In this document: in pieces, positions 49,248 through 59,082 of the stretch
Layout of the letters: every line of letters begins with the position of its first letter
Numbering within the stretch: the first letter of the stretch is position 1
Assembly (NCBI RefSeq): GCF_019423705.1
Contig: NZ_JAHZAX010000001.1
Coordinates: 3,998 to 67,997, forward strand
DNA: 64,000 nucleotides
Direction of reading: 5' to 3'
Origin: Ruminococcus sp.
Lineage (GTDB): Bacteria; Bacillota; Clostridia; Oscillospirales; Ruminococcaceae
The notes under the pieces: model-generated
The model's input: only the letters and a program-made list of their open reading frames with translations
The model's database searches: none
Told to the model about the DNA's origin: nothing
Program-made: the position numbers and the translations under genes

Positions 49248-50591
49248 ATGGAGCACACAAAAAAGGCCGGCTTTTCAAGCCGACTGGGATTTATCCTTGC
49301 TGCGGCAGGCTCGGCGGTGGGATTGGGAAATATTTGGCGATTTCCTTATCTTGCGGCAAAATACGGCGGAGGAATTTTCCTGCTGGTATATGTAATCTTT
49401 GCGGTAACGTTCGGTTTCACGCTGATGATAACAGAGATCGCCATTGGACGAAAGACGGGCAAGAGCTGTATTGAAGCCTTTGGCATACTTCACAAGAAAT
49501 ACGACTTCATCGGCTATATTGCAGCGCTGGTGCCTATCATCATATTCCCTTATTACTGCGTAATAGGCGGCTGGGTAACGAAGTTCGTGACTGTTTACAC
49601 AACAGGCAGCGGCAAGGCTGCGGCTGATGACAGCTACTTCCCTGCGTTTATCAGTCAGACAGGACAGCCGATAATATTCCTTGCAATTTTCATCGTACTG
49701 ACAGCGCTTATCATTATGATGGGCGTGCAGAACGGCATTGAAAAGGTCAGCAAGGTGCTTATGCCTGTGCTTGCCATTATGACTGTTGGCATTGCGATAT
49801 ATTCCCTTACGCTGCCGGGAGCGTTGGACGGACTGGTTTATTACGTCAAGCCGAACTTTGAGATGTTCTCGCTCAAGACAGTCGTTGCGGCAATGGGACA
49901 GCTTTTCTATTCAATGAGCCTTGCAATGGGCATTATGATAACATACGGCTCTTATATGAACAAAAAGGACGACCTTGAAAAGTCGGTCAGAAACATCGAG
50001 ATATTCGACACGGGCATTGCGTTTATGGCAGGCGTTATGATCATACCTGCGGTGTTCGCATTCTCAAACGGCGATACAAGCAAGCTCCAGCAAGGTCCTA
50101 CGCTTATGTTCGTCACACTGCCAAAGGTGTTCGATTCGATGAAGGGCGGACAGATCGTGGGCGCTGTATTCTTTATCTTGGTATTCTTCGCAGCCCTCAC
50201 CTCGTCGGTATCACTTATGGAGACTATCCTTTCAGTATTTATGGATAAGCTCCACGTCAAGCGAATCGCCGGAAGCATTGTTATCCTTGGCATTGCGTTC
50301 CTTATGGCAATACCTTCGTCAATGGGCTTTGGTGCTTGGAGCAACATTCAGCTCCTCGGCAGAGATTTCCTTGACTTCTTCGACTTCATAAGCAACAATA
50401 TCCTTATGCCGATAGTTGGACTTTTCACCTGCCTGTTCGTGGGCTATGTAGTGAAGCCGAAAACTATCGAGGAAGAGATCGAATCATCAGGCAAATTCAA
50501 GAGCGCAAAGCTTTACAGAGTTATGGTAAAGTACATCGCACCTGTTTTCCTGCTTGTGATCTTTATTTCTTCCGTTGTGGGTTATGTATAA
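49248..50591 (+). CDS. Neurotransmitter:sodium symporter (SNF) family transporter
   Basis: This 447-residue protein has 11-12 transmembrane segments and the SNF signature GSAVGLGNIWRFPYLAAKYGGG in the first helix, which holds the sodium and substrate sites in LeuT. These carriers take up amino acids with sodium. I start it at ATG 49248 with GGGAGG seven bases upstream. It is probably co-transcribed with the MATE gene. The substrate cannot be told. Confidence 0.94.
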   Translation: MEHTKKAGFSSRLGFILAAAGSAVGLGNIWRFPYLAAKYGGGIFLLVYVIFAVTFGFTLMITEIAIGRKTGKSCIEAFGILHKKYDFIGYIAALVPIIIFPYYCVIGGWVTKFVTVYTTGSGKAAADDSYFPAFISQTGQPIIFLAIFIVLTALIIMMGVQNGIEKVSKVLMPVLAIMTVGIAIYSLTLPGALDGLVYYVKPNFEMFSLKTVVAAMGQLFYSMSLAMGIMITYGSYMNKKDDLEKSVRNIEIFDTGIAFMAGVMIIPAVFAFSNGDTSKLQQGPTLMFVTLPKVFDSMKGGQIVGAVFFILVFFAALTSSVSLMETILSVFMDKLHVKRIAGSIVILGIAFLMAIPSSMGFGAWSNIQLLGRDFLDFFDFISNNILMPIVGLFTCLFVGYVVKPKTIEEEIESSGKFKSAKLYRVMVKYIAPVFLLVIFISSVVGYV

Positions 50592-50603
50592 AGCTAAAAG
50601 CTA

Positions 50604-50646
50604 AAAAAAGCAAGCGGACGTTTCGGCGTTCGTTTGCTTTTTTATG
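50604..50646 (+). terminator. Terminator of the transporter pair
   Basis: AAAGCAAGCGGACG pairs with CGTTCGTTTGCTTT, a 14-bp stem with G-T pairs, followed by TTTTATG. Confidence 0.85.
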
Positions 50647-50710
50647 TGAGTGGCCATATATTCAGCCTATTAAAATTTATCGTCTTAATTGTAAATAAGT
50701 TTTTGACGTC

Positions 50711-50739
50711 TTGATTTATTATTGGAAATGTGCTAAAAT
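50711..50739 (+). promoter_or_regulatory. Predicted promoter of the cysteine-cluster gene
   Basis: TTGATT (50711-50716), a 17-base spacer and TAAAAT (50734-50739). A short run of ATTAGT-like repeats follows at 50755-50785. Confidence 0.65.
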
Positions 50740-50875
50740 TAGGATATATAGTAATAAGTATTAGCATTAGTATTAGTATTTGTATTTGTGATAATGGGGA
50801 TATCGGATTTTTTTAGTTTTATAGTTTTTAATTGTTAAGTTACGATTTTTCTGAAATTTGGACGGTGAAGTAAAA

Positions 50876-51379
50876 ATGTTATCGAAACTGATATCAAAGG
50901 AAGAGTGCGCAAAGTGCAGGATATGCTGTTCATTTGACAGCTATGACCTGTGGGAAACGCCTTATATCTCAAAGAAGCTTGCAAGCAGGATATTGCAGGA
51001 ATATGCTCCCGAGCAGCAATTCGTCAAGAAGGACAGCCATTTTCTGCTCAAAATGGACAAGGAAAAGGACATCGACCTTTACTACTGTTCTCTCCTCGAC
51101 CACGAAAAGGGCTGTATCCTTGGGGACGACAAGCCTTTTGACTGCAAGATATGGCCGCTGAGAGTTATGGCGCTCAATGACACAAAGGTCATCACCCTGT
51201 CGCCGGTCTGTCCCGAGGTGGCAAAGCGCCCTATCAAGGACATTGTTGAAGTGGCAACGGAGCTTTCGGAGCAGATCTTTGAATACGCTGACAAGAACCC
51301 CGAGGCTGTGAAGCCTTATCTTGAGGGCTATCCGATTCTTGTTGTCGAGGGCAGCAAGTATAAGGAAACGCTGGTTTAA
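50876..51379 (+). CDS. YkgJ-like cysteine-cluster protein
   Basis: The 167-residue protein has the Cys-cluster pattern ECAKCRICCSF at the start, then YYCSLLDHEKGC and KPFDCKIWPLR, as in the YkgJ/UPF0153 zinc- or iron-cluster family. The function of the family is not established. I start it at ATG 50876, with GGTGAAG upstream. It stands alone, with a repeat-derived terminator. Confidence 0.82.
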   Translation: MLSKLISKEECAKCRICCSFDSYDLWETPYISKKLASRILQEYAPEQQFVKKDSHFLLKMDKEKDIDLYYCSLLDHEKGCILGDDKPFDCKIWPLRVMALNDTKVITLSPVCPEVAKRPIKDIVEVATELSEQIFEYADKNPEAVKPYLEGYPILVVEGSKYKETLV

Positions 51380-51409
51380 GGGCAAAAAAAATCAAACAGA
51401 GAAAATGCA

Positions 51410-51440
51410 AACGGGCGAACATTATTCGCCCGTTTTTGTT
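51410..51440 (+). terminator. Repeat-derived terminator
   Basis: ACGGGCGAACATTATTCGCCCGT is a perfect dyad of the dispersed family followed by TTTTTGTTT, 30 bases after the cysteine-cluster gene. Confidence 0.85.
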
Positions 51441-51470
51441 TACGACAATTGTATGGGGTTATCGTCCAAT

Positions 51471-51917
51471 TTACCTCAGAAAAAGATAATATATCAGCCC
51501 ATAGACCACGCTGGCAAGCGTTCCGTAGAGGATAACAGGGCCGCTTATGATGAAAATTTTTGCGCCGAGACCTAGCACATAGCCCTCTGTCTTAAATTCC
51601 AGCGCCGGGGCTGCAACGGAGTTTGCAAAGCCTGTTATTGGCACAAGGGTGCCTGCGCCTGCGTGCCGTGCGATCTTGTCATACCAGCCGAGACCTGTGA
51701 ACAGCGCCGACAGGAACACCAGCGTGATAGAGACCGACATCGAGGCGTTGTCCTTTGACAGCCCGAAGCTCAGATACATATTCAGGAGCGCCTGCCCCAA
51801 TGCGCAGATAAGTCCGCCGATACAAAAGGCTTTCGGTATGGTCAACCACCATTTTGTGCCCTTTGAGGCCTCTTTGTACATTTCGCTGTACTGGGTCTTG
51901 CTTAAATTTATATCCAT
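51471..51917 (-). CDS. spoVAC: SpoVAC-like spore germination/DPA channel protein
   Basis: The protein has 148 residues and four hydrophobic segments. The stretch LGWYDKIARHAGAGTLVPITGFANSV and the downstream EFKTEGYVLGLGAKIF are hallmarks of SpoVAC, a membrane protein needed for dipicolinic acid movement into spores. The ATG at 51917 is chosen because AGGAGGT lies seven bases upstream. It stands alone here: spoVAD and spoVAE, usually next to it, are not seen in the adjoining sequence. Confidence 0.93.
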   Translation of the reverse strand: MDINLSKTQYSEMYKEASKGTKWWLTIPKAFCIGGLICALGQALLNMYLSFGLSKDNASMSVSITLVFLSALFTGLGWYDKIARHAGAGTLVPITGFANSVAAPALEFKTEGYVLGLGAKIFIISGPVILYGTLASVVYGLIYYLFLR

Positions 51918-52166
51918 TTTCATTACCTCCTGCAAAATTCAAGATCGTCTGTGGATATTATCTGCAAACTCGCTTTAAATATGCGATAATATCGCAAAAA
52001 ATATCGGCAAATTTAAAATTTTCGCAGTCGGGAAAAGCGTTTGAAGGCTATATATGTTAAAACAATTGTGCAATATACTACTATAAGGATAATATTTTTA
52101 TATAGTTTCAACAAGTTTTGTGCAATGTAAACGATTTATCAATGCTAATTTTGTTTAAATAGTGTC

Positions 52167-52195
52167 TTGAAAAAATTGCGAAAATTTTGTATCAT
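52167..52195 (+). promoter_or_regulatory. Predicted promoter of the lipoprotein gene
   Basis: TTGAAA (52167-52172), a 17-base spacer and TATCAT (52190-52195), leaving a leader of about 75 bases. Confidence 0.65.
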
Positions 52196-52276
52196 ATTCA
52201 TTAGAGATGTTATCCGAATCGGATAGCCTTTATGTGGCACGTTGGTTGCCATTTTAATTTTAGGAGGTTAATTATT

Positions 52277-53095
52277 ATGAACGCAAAGAAGATACTCGCT
52301 GCTTGTACAGCTCTTTCGCTGACAACAGTTATGCTTGCTTCCTGCGGAAGCACAGATGATTCATCAACAAAGGCTGCTGACGCAACAACTACTACAACTA
52401 CAACAGCCGCTCCGGAGACAACTACAACAACAGCTGCTCCTGAGGAGTCCGCTGCTGATTCTACCGCAGATTCTACTGCTGATTCAAACGCTGCCGGCGG
52501 CGATTCCGATTACACACCTGTAAAAACATTTGAAGGCTATGATGCATTCCTTATGTTCGGCGACAGCCAGTGGCTCTGGGGCAACTGGGAAGGCCAGGGT
52601 ATGGAAGGCGCTACACAGGCATTCGGTGTTGACGCTGACGTAACAGGCGATGGCGAGTACACAGTTTCTATCACAAACGCTTCTATCTCTTATGACGATC
52701 CGGACGAGGGTCTCAACCCACAGGTAGCTCTTGACGGCGATTATGCTGTACAGGCTGAGGGCTGCGTTGTAATGTGTGTTGATATCGTTGGTCTGCTCAA
52801 CGGTGACGCTCTTAAGGGCAAGGGCGATCCTAAGACTGATAAGGAAGCCCCTGGCAAGTACAATGCTGACGATCTGAAGGTAGAAGTTAAGTCTATCAAG
52901 GCTGATGGCAAGGATGTTGAATTTGACGCTTCCAAGATCAAGTACGGCAACATTGAGGACAACAACAACTGTTACAGAATCGAGATCTACAACGATTTCG
53001 GCGACACATCTAAGGATTCTCCAATCGACAAGGATTCTCTCGCATTCGAGGACAGCCTTGAAGTTACATTCACTATCGAGGGTCTTTCTGAATAA
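52277..53095 (+). CDS. Secreted lipoprotein with Thr-rich linker, unknown function
   Basis: The 272-residue protein has a signal peptide with lipobox LASC (Cys at about residue 23), a low-complexity linker of Thr runs and Ala/Glu/Ser (about 33-78) and a globular beta-rich C-terminal domain with FLMFGDSQWLWGNWEGQG and a Cys-containing core. The linker type is common in surface proteins of Ruminococcus-like bacteria. The globular part may be a carbohydrate-binding-like domain, but I cannot name it. AGGAGGT lies eight bases upstream. Confidence 0.8.
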   Translation: MNAKKILAACTALSLTTVMLASCGSTDDSSTKAADATTTTTTTAAPETTTTTAAPEESAADSTADSTADSNAAGGDSDYTPVKTFEGYDAFLMFGDSQWLWGNWEGQGMEGATQAFGVDADVTGDGEYTVSITNASISYDDPDEGLNPQVALDGDYAVQAEGCVVMCVDIVGLLNGDALKGKGDPKTDKEAPGKYNADDLKVEVKSIKADGKDVEFDASKIKYGNIEDNNNCYRIEIYNDFGDTSKDSPIDKDSLAFEDSLEVTFTIEGLSE

Positions 53096-53136
53096 TTGCA
53101 AGAGTTATAGTTATCCTGTATAAAGCATACAAATTC

Positions 53137-53168
53137 AAGCAGATCGCTTCGGCGGTCTGCTTTTTGTG
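53137..53168 (+). terminator. Terminator of the lipoprotein gene
   Basis: AAGCAGATCGC pairs with GCGGTCTGCTT around TTCG, followed by TTTGTG. Confidence 0.85.
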
Positions 53169-53343
53169 TTTTTATTATGCAAAAGATGAGTGTGACAGCT
53201 TGTGTGACAAAGTTTTTGCAAAGGCTAACTTTCACACGCCTTGACGTGAAAGTTAGTTAGCGTTATAATATCTCTATAGTATTTAGTGCTTAATACTATT
53301 CATCATCACATATTTTATTGATCCCCTTTATCAAAAAATCAAG

Positions 53344-53390
53344 AAAACAAAATGATCTGCGGAAATCTCTTCCGCAGATCATTTTGTTTT
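53344..53390. terminator. Perfect 21-bp hairpin terminator
   Basis: The arms 53344-53364 and 53370-53390 are exact complements, with A- and T-rich outer ends, so it works in both directions. It lies directly after the HtrA stop. Confidence 0.9.
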
Positions 53391-53402
53391 TTATGCGACT
53401 TA

Positions 53403-54797
53403 TTATTTATTTTCGCTTTCATTTTCATTGCTGTCCTCAAGGATAAGTCCGCCGTTATCTTCCATAAGCTTGAATGTGACGTCAAATGTTTCTGACGAGC
53501 CGTCGTCGTTGGCTCTGAACACCTTGCAGGTTATCTCATCGCCCGGATTTTTGTCCTTGAAAAGCGATGTAACGTCGCTGACGTCGGCGGTTGGATTGCC
53601 GTCGATCTCGGTGATGATATCGCCCTCTGTAATGCTGGTGTTTGCGACGTCGCACTCGGGATTTACCGACACAACGCACAAGCCGGGTTCGATATCATAC
53701 ATTTCAGCGGTGGTCTCTGAGACCGCATAGTATGTTATGCCGATCTTGACCCTGCCCGAAACAAAGCCTTTTTCCATAAGCTCCTCAATGACGGGCTTTG
53801 CCTCTTGTATTGAGATCGCAAAGCCTATGCCCTCATAATCGCTGGAAGCAAGCTTTGACGACGTTATGCCGATGACCTGCCCCCACATATTGAAGAGCGC
53901 TCCGCCTGAATTGCCTGGGTTTATGGCGGCGTCTATCTGGATACAGTTCATTATTATGGAGGAATTTTCAAGGCGAATTCGCCTGTTCACCCCCGAAACT
54001 ATGCCCTTTGTGACAGTTCCGTAATATCCGGCAGGCGAACCGATAGCGACAACGTCCTCGCCTGCCTTGACTTGCGCTGAGTCGCCAAATTCAGCTGCCT
54101 GCAAGCCTTGAGCTTTGATCTTTATGACTGCGATATCGGTGGCTTCGTCCTTGCCCACCACCTCTGCGGCATATTCCGTGCCGTCGCTGAGGACAACTCT
54201 TATGCCTGCGTCCGCAGCGCTGACAACGTGAGCATTGGTGACGATATAGCCGTCGGTGGACATTATAACGCCGCTGCCCTGTCCTGACGCTGCATAGCTG
54301 CCTGTATTGCTGTAAACCTCAACGGACACCACCGCAGGGGAAAACGCTTCCGCCACGCCCTCGGCAGTATAACGGCCGTCAGCAAGCTGAAATTCGTCGT
54401 CAAGCTGGGGCTTATCCGCCACAGGCAGGGTAAAGTTAATGTTCTTTCCCCCCGTGACCATATTGGACAGCCAACCGCTGCCCCTTATGGTCGTGATAGT
54501 GATAGCAACGCCCACGCCCACAAACAGCAGCATAAAGCACAGCTTGCCCAGCGCATAGCGTGCGGACTGTTTGCTGCGGCGCTTGCGTCTTGCCTTCTCA
54601 GCGCCTTTCCAAAAATCTGCGCCGATCTCCTTTTCAGACTTTGCGCCCTTTGGCAGCTCATAAATGAACTTTTCGTGCTTTTCATCGGCTTTGTCTGAAA
54701 TGTCCGCATTTTCAGCATTATCAGCATTATTTGCGCTATCAATATTATTATCTTTATCGGGCACAGAAACGATATCCTGTTCATCAAAAAAGCCCAT
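53403..54797 (-). CDS. htrA: HtrA/DegP-type membrane-anchored serine protease
   Basis: The 464-residue protein has a cytoplasmic acidic N-terminus of about 85 residues, one transmembrane segment (about 86-107), a trypsin-like domain with His (VTNAHVV), Asp (TDIAVIKI) and Ser (PGNSGGALF), and one PDZ domain (about 350-445). It degrades or refolds misfolded exported proteins. It is the third gene of an operon with a response regulator and a kinase, ending 15 bases after the kinase, so the kinase probably responds to envelope stress (inference). AGGAGGT lies close to the ATG. Confidence 0.95.
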   Translation of the reverse strand: MGFFDEQDIVSVPDKDNNIDSANNADNAENADISDKADEKHEKFIYELPKGAKSEKEIGADFWKGAEKARRKRRSKQSARYALGKLCFMLLFVGVGVAITITTIRGSGWLSNMVTGGKNINFTLPVADKPQLDDEFQLADGRYTAEGVAEAFSPAVVSVEVYSNTGSYAASGQGSGVIMSTDGYIVTNAHVVSAADAGIRVVLSDGTEYAAEVVGKDEATDIAVIKIKAQGLQAAEFGDSAQVKAGEDVVAIGSPAGYYGTVTKGIVSGVNRRIRLENSSIIMNCIQIDAAINPGNSGGALFNMWGQVIGITSSKLASSDYEGIGFAISIQEAKPVIEELMEKGFVSGRVKIGITYYAVSETTAEMYDIEPGLCVVSVNPECDVANTSITEGDIITEIDGNPTADVSDVTSLFKDKNPGDEITCKVFRANDDGSSETFDVTFKLMEDNGGLILEDSNENESENK

Positions 54798-54812
54798 TAA
54801 GACCTCCTAATG

Positions 54813-56234
54813 TCAATCCTCCTGCGCCTTGTTCGGCAGGGTGAAAACAAACTCGGTATACTCGTTTTTCACGCTTCGCACCATAATTTTTCCGCCGTGG
54901 AGTTTTATGATAGAGCGCACGATGTTAAGTCCAAGTCCCACGCCTGTTTTGTCAAGGCCTCGTGACTTGTCCGTCTTATAAAATCTGTCGAACACCAGCG
55001 GAAGCTCGTCCTCGGACAGTCCCTCGCCGCTGTTTCTGATAGAAATGCTTGTCATATCCCCTTCGGGCTTGAAGCCGAACTCGATATAGCCGTCCTTGTC
55101 AACGAACTTGATAGCATTCTCGATGAGATTGTACATAACCTGATGAACAAGGTCGTTATCAGCGTAAAGGGTCACTCTATCAACGTCAAGGCCTCTGACC
55201 TCAATGTTTTTCTCTTCAAGTCTCGGCTCAAAGGTCACAAGTGTGTCCACGATAGGCTCGAGGACAGAGAAATACTGCAAATTCGGCTTTAGCTCGCCTG
55301 CCTCGATCTTGGCAAGATTGAGCATACTTCTTACAAGCCTTGCAAGTCTGTGAACTTCCGATGAGATTATCTTGAGATAATATTTCTCTTCCGACTTCGG
55401 TATAGTGCCGTCCAGCAGGCCGTCAACAAAGCCGCCGATCGACGTCATCGGCGTTCTCAGTTCGTGAGAAACGTTGGCGAGGAAGCTGTTTCGCATTGTG
55501 TCATAGCTTTTAAGGCTGGCAGCCATATCGTTGAAAGCGTTGCTGAGCTGTTCAAGCTCTGCGGTGGAATAATCAGGCAGAGTGACAGAGAAATCACCTG
55601 CGCCGATCTTCTTTGACACCTCTGCGATCTCCTTGATAGGCTCTGTGAGCTTCAAAGTTGTGAAATATACCAGAAACATTACCACGACGAGCACGATTAT
55701 TGCCGACACGATAAAAATTTCCATAATGTTGTATATATAATCGTCCTGATCGGCTCTCGAGCTGAACGCAAGCACATAATACTCGGGTCCGTTTGCCTTG
55801 AAAGACTTTCCGATAACGTGATACATTTCCTTGAAAGCGCCGTCAAGGTCGGTATAAACATAGTTGCAGCTTTCGGAAAAAGCCGACAGCTGGTCGGTTG
55901 AGATATTCTGAGGGCTGCACGCAGGGTCGCTGCTGGAATTGATAAGCACCTTGCCCGTTTTGTCGCAGAGGATAAAGTCGGCGTTGCAAGCCATTGCGTA
56001 CTGGCTCATCTGACTTTTAACTCCTGCCTTCCAGCCTGCGGGCTCGTCCAGCATTTCGTCCTGCGTATATAAAGCAAGAGCCTTGGCGTTTTTCTCCAAC
56101 AGGCTCTTTTTTTCGTCAATAAAATACCTTGAAGAAACCAGCAGCAATACCGTTCCTAAGCATATGAAGCTTACAAGTATTACTGCTGAACAAATTACAA
56201 AGTATTTAAAGAATATGCTTTTTCGATTACTCAT
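54813..56234 (-). CDS. Membrane sensor histidine kinase (PhoR/WalK type)
   Basis: This 473-residue kinase has two transmembrane segments flanking an extracellular sensor of about 120 residues, then a HAMP domain, the H box FLANVSHELRTPMTSI and an ATPase domain with NLIENAIKFVD, the F box FDRFYK and GVGLGLNIV. I start it at ATG 56234, which lies a few bases before the stop of the response regulator gene (ATGAGTAA), suggesting coupling; a TTG five codons earlier is possible. It would phosphorylate the regulator encoded upstream. Confidence 0.95.
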   Translation of the reverse strand: MSNRKSIFFKYFVICSAVILVSFICLGTVLLLVSSRYFIDEKKSLLEKNAKALALYTQDEMLDEPAGWKAGVKSQMSQYAMACNADFILCDKTGKVLINSSSDPACSPQNISTDQLSAFSESCNYVYTDLDGAFKEMYHVIGKSFKANGPEYYVLAFSSRADQDDYIYNIMEIFIVSAIIVLVVVMFLVYFTTLKLTEPIKEIAEVSKKIGAGDFSVTLPDYSTAELEQLSNAFNDMAASLKSYDTMRNSFLANVSHELRTPMTSIGGFVDGLLDGTIPKSEEKYYLKIISSEVHRLARLVRSMLNLAKIEAGELKPNLQYFSVLEPIVDTLVTFEPRLEEKNIEVRGLDVDRVTLYADNDLVHQVMYNLIENAIKFVDKDGYIEFGFKPEGDMTSISIRNSGEGLSEDELPLVFDRFYKTDKSRGLDKTGVGLGLNIVRSIIKLHGGKIMVRSVKNEYTEFVFTLPNKAQED

Positions 56235-56931
56235 GCGGAGTTTCAGCAACTTCGAACTTATAACCTACGCCCCATACAGTTTTAAGAGCCCACTTATCGG
56301 AAACGCCCTCAAGCTTCTCACGCAGTCTCTTAACGTGAACGTCGATAGTTCTTGAATCGCCGTAATACTCAAATCCCCAAACTTCGTCAAGGAGCTGATC
56401 TCTTGTGTAAACTCTGTTTGGATTTGACGCAAGGTGGAACAGAAGCTCAAGCTCCTTCGGTGGTGTATCGAGCACCTGACCGTTTACTCTCAGCTCATAT
56501 CTTGTCATATTTACTGAAAGCTTGTCATACTTGACTTCCTTGATCTCAGCCTCGCCTGAGGACTGGCCAACTCTTCTGTATACAGCCTTGATCCTTGCGA
56601 TAACTTCCTTTGTATCGAAAGGCTTAACGATATAGTCGTCTGCGCCAAGTTCAAGACCGAGTACCTTATCGAACGTCTCGACCTTTGCTGTTATCATAAT
56701 GATAGGCACGTTGGACTTCTTTCTTATTTCACGGCATACCTGCCAGCCATCGATACCGGGCAGCATAATATCAAGCAGGATAATATCAGGCTTGAGCGCA
56801 TTGAACTTTACGACAGCCTCTTCGCCATCGTGTGCGAGGATAACGCCGTAACCCTCCTTTTCAAGGTAAAGTCTGAGCAATTCGCAGATATTCTTATCGT
56901 CATCAACGACCAAAACTCTTCCCAGCGACAT
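56227..56931 (-). CDS. OmpR/PhoB-family response regulator
   Basis: The 234-residue protein has a receiver domain (acidic pair VVDDDK, phosphoacceptor Asp in ILLDIMLP, Thr in MITAK, Lys in VKPFD) and a C-terminal winged helix (TPPKELELLFHLASNPNRVYTRDQLL, DSRTIDVHVKRLREKL). It is the first gene of the operon with the kinase and HtrA. The stretch upstream (56932-57250) is AT-rich with a TATAAT at about 57053 but no good -35, and no other recognisable feature. Confidence 0.96.
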   Translation of the reverse strand: MSLGRVLVVDDDKNICELLRLYLEKEGYGVILAHDGEEAVVKFNALKPDIILLDIMLPGIDGWQVCREIRKKSNVPIIMITAKVETFDKVLGLELGADDYIVKPFDTKEVIARIKAVYRRVGQSSGEAEIKEVKYDKLSVNMTRYELRVNGQVLDTPPKELELLFHLASNPNRVYTRDQLLDEVWGFEYYGDSRTIDVHVKRLREKLEGVSDKWALKTVWGVGYKFEVAETPHE

Positions 56932-57251
56932 AATTCATCTTCCTTTCTTTTGATCCCTTTTCATACATTCTATATTAGTCCGCCCATATAACTATTTTCG
57001 CAAAGCCGAAAATTTGAACAAACGGCAATATAAATTTCAATTGATATAAGTATTATAACAAATTCACAAACCTATTGTGTGAATATTATATTAACTTTTC
57101 ATTAAATATAATATTATCTGTGATAATTTTACCCACATCGTCAACAGCATATATATAATTAGATTAATTAATAAATATTATTGGATTTTATTGTTATGAA
57201 TAAAATGGTATGGGATATGCTATCGTTAAATGATTTATCATATCGACCTTG

Positions 57252-57301
57252 CAAAAACAGCCCGACCCTGCGAAGCTTTACGCCAAGCAAGATCGGGCTG
57301 C
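57252..57301 (-). terminator. Terminator of groES-groEL
   Basis: CAGCCCGA and TCGGGCTG form the outer stem with a long partly paired loop, and TTTTTGC follows on the minus strand, about 50 bases after the groEL stop. Confidence 0.75.
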
Positions 57302-57348
57302 TGCAAAACCAAATTCAAATATTAGCTATTTTGTGGCGATATTAGTTA

Positions 57349-58992
57349 TTAGTACATTCCGCCCATTCCGCCTGCACCTGCGGCAGCTGCTGCCATTGCA
57401 GCGTCAGCCTGCGGATCCTTCTTGTCAGCAACAAGGCTCTCAGTTGTGAGAACCATTGAAGCAACAGAAGCAGCGTTCTGGAGAGCTGAACGTGTAACCT
57501 TAGTTGGGTCAACAATACCTGCTGGGATCATATCAACATACTCGGAAGTATAAGCATTGAAGCCATAGCCGACCTTTCTTGAACGAATGATCTTGTCGAT
57601 GATAACGCTGCCCTCGAGACCTGCATTTACAGCGATCTGTCTTACAGGCTCTTCAAGTGCCTTGTAAACGATCTGAGCGCCTGTCTTTTCGTCGCCGCTG
57701 AGCTTGTCAACGAGCTTCTTAACTGCTGGCATAGCGTTGATAAGAGCTGTTCCGCCGCCTGCTACGATACCCTCTTCAACAGCAGCCTTTGTTGCTGCGA
57801 GAGCGTCTTCGATTCTCAGCTTCTTTTCCTTCATTTCAACTTCAGTTGCAGCGCCGACCTTGATAACAGCTACGCCGCCTGAAAGCTTAGCAAGTCTTTC
57901 CTGAAGCTTTTCTCTATCGAAATCAGAAGTTGTGTTCTCGATCTGTGACTTGATCTGACCAACTCTTGCCTTGATATCCTCGCTGTTGCCTGCGCCGTCA
58001 ACGATGATAGTGTTCTCCTTCTGAACGACTACCTGTCTAGCTCTGCCAAGCTGCTCCATAGTTGTCTCGCTGAGTTCGAGGCCGAGTTCAGCAGAAATTA
58101 CCTGACCGCCTGTGAGGATAGCGATATCCTGAAGCATTTCCTTTCTTCTGTCGCCAAAGCCCGGAGCCTTAACAGCAACGCAAGTGAAAGTACCTCTCAG
58201 CTTGTTTACGATAAGAGTTGAAAGTGCTTCGCCCTCAACGTCCTCAGCGATGATAAGGAGCTTCTTGCCGGCCTTAACGATCTGCTCGAGAAGTGGGAGA
58301 ATTTCCTGAATGTTAGATATCTTCTTATCTGTGATAAGAATGTAAGCGTCGTCAAGAACAGCTTCCATCTTATCTGTATCTGTAACCATATAAGGAGCGA
58401 TATAGCCTCTGTCGAACTGCATACCCTCAACTACTTCGCTGTAAGTTTCAGCAGTCTTTGACTCTTCAAGAGTGATAACGCCGTCAGCCGTTACCTTTTC
58501 CATAGCCTCAGCGATGAGCTTACCGATATTCTCATCAGCAGCGGAAACAGCGCCGACTCTTGCGATCTCGTCAGAGCCTTCGATCTTCTTAGAATTAGCG
58601 ACGATAGTTTCAACAGCAGTATTTACAGCCTGATCCATACCCTTCTTAAGAACCATTGGATTAGCGCCTGCTGCGATATTCTTCATACCCTCTCTAACAA
58701 GAGCCTGAGCGAGCAGAGTAGCTGTTGTTGTGCCGTCGCCTGCTGCGTCGTTAGTCTTAGTAGCGACTTCCTTAACGAGCTGAGCGCCCATATTCTCAAA
58801 AGCGTCGTCAAGCTCGATCTCCTTAGCGATAGTAACGCCGTCGTTTGTAATGAGCGGAGCGCCGTACTTCTTATCGAGGACAACGTTTCTGCCCTTAGGG
58901 CCGAGAGTGATCTTAACTGTATTAGCGAGTTTATCTATACCAGCCTGCAAAGCCTTTCTTGCGTCCTCGCCGAAAATAATTTCTTTAGCCAT
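57349..58992 (-). CDS. groEL: Chaperonin GroEL (60 kDa)
   Basis: The 547-residue chaperonin starts MAKEIIFGEDARKALQAG and has TLGPKGRNV, the ATP-binding GDGTTTATLLAQ and GAAAAGAGGMGGMY, the flexible Gly-Met tail. It forms the double-ring folding chamber with GroES. It follows groES by 90 bases and shares its CIRCE-controlled promoter. GGAGG precedes the ATG. Confidence 0.99.
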   Translation of the reverse strand: MAKEIIFGEDARKALQAGIDKLANTVKITLGPKGRNVVLDKKYGAPLITNDGVTIAKEIELDDAFENMGAQLVKEVATKTNDAAGDGTTTATLLAQALVREGMKNIAAGANPMVLKKGMDQAVNTAVETIVANSKKIEGSDEIARVGAVSAADENIGKLIAEAMEKVTADGVITLEESKTAETYSEVVEGMQFDRGYIAPYMVTDTDKMEAVLDDAYILITDKKISNIQEILPLLEQIVKAGKKLLIIAEDVEGEALSTLIVNKLRGTFTCVAVKAPGFGDRRKEMLQDIAILTGGQVISAELGLELSETTMEQLGRARQVVVQKENTIIVDGAGNSEDIKARVGQIKSQIENTTSDFDREKLQERLAKLSGGVAVIKVGAATEVEMKEKKLRIEDALAATKAAVEEGIVAGGGTALINAMPAVKKLVDKLSGDEKTGAQIVYKALEEPVRQIAVNAGLEGSVIIDKIIRSRKVGYGFNAYTSEYVDMIPAGIVDPTKVTRSALQNAASVASMVLTTESLVADKKDPQADAAMAAAAAGAGGMGGMY

Positions 58993-59082
58993 AATAAGTT
59001 ACCTCCATTTGATATAGTATCAAGTATTTCGTATACTTTATATACTATTTATAATACATACCGTTTTATTTCTTATTTCTTT

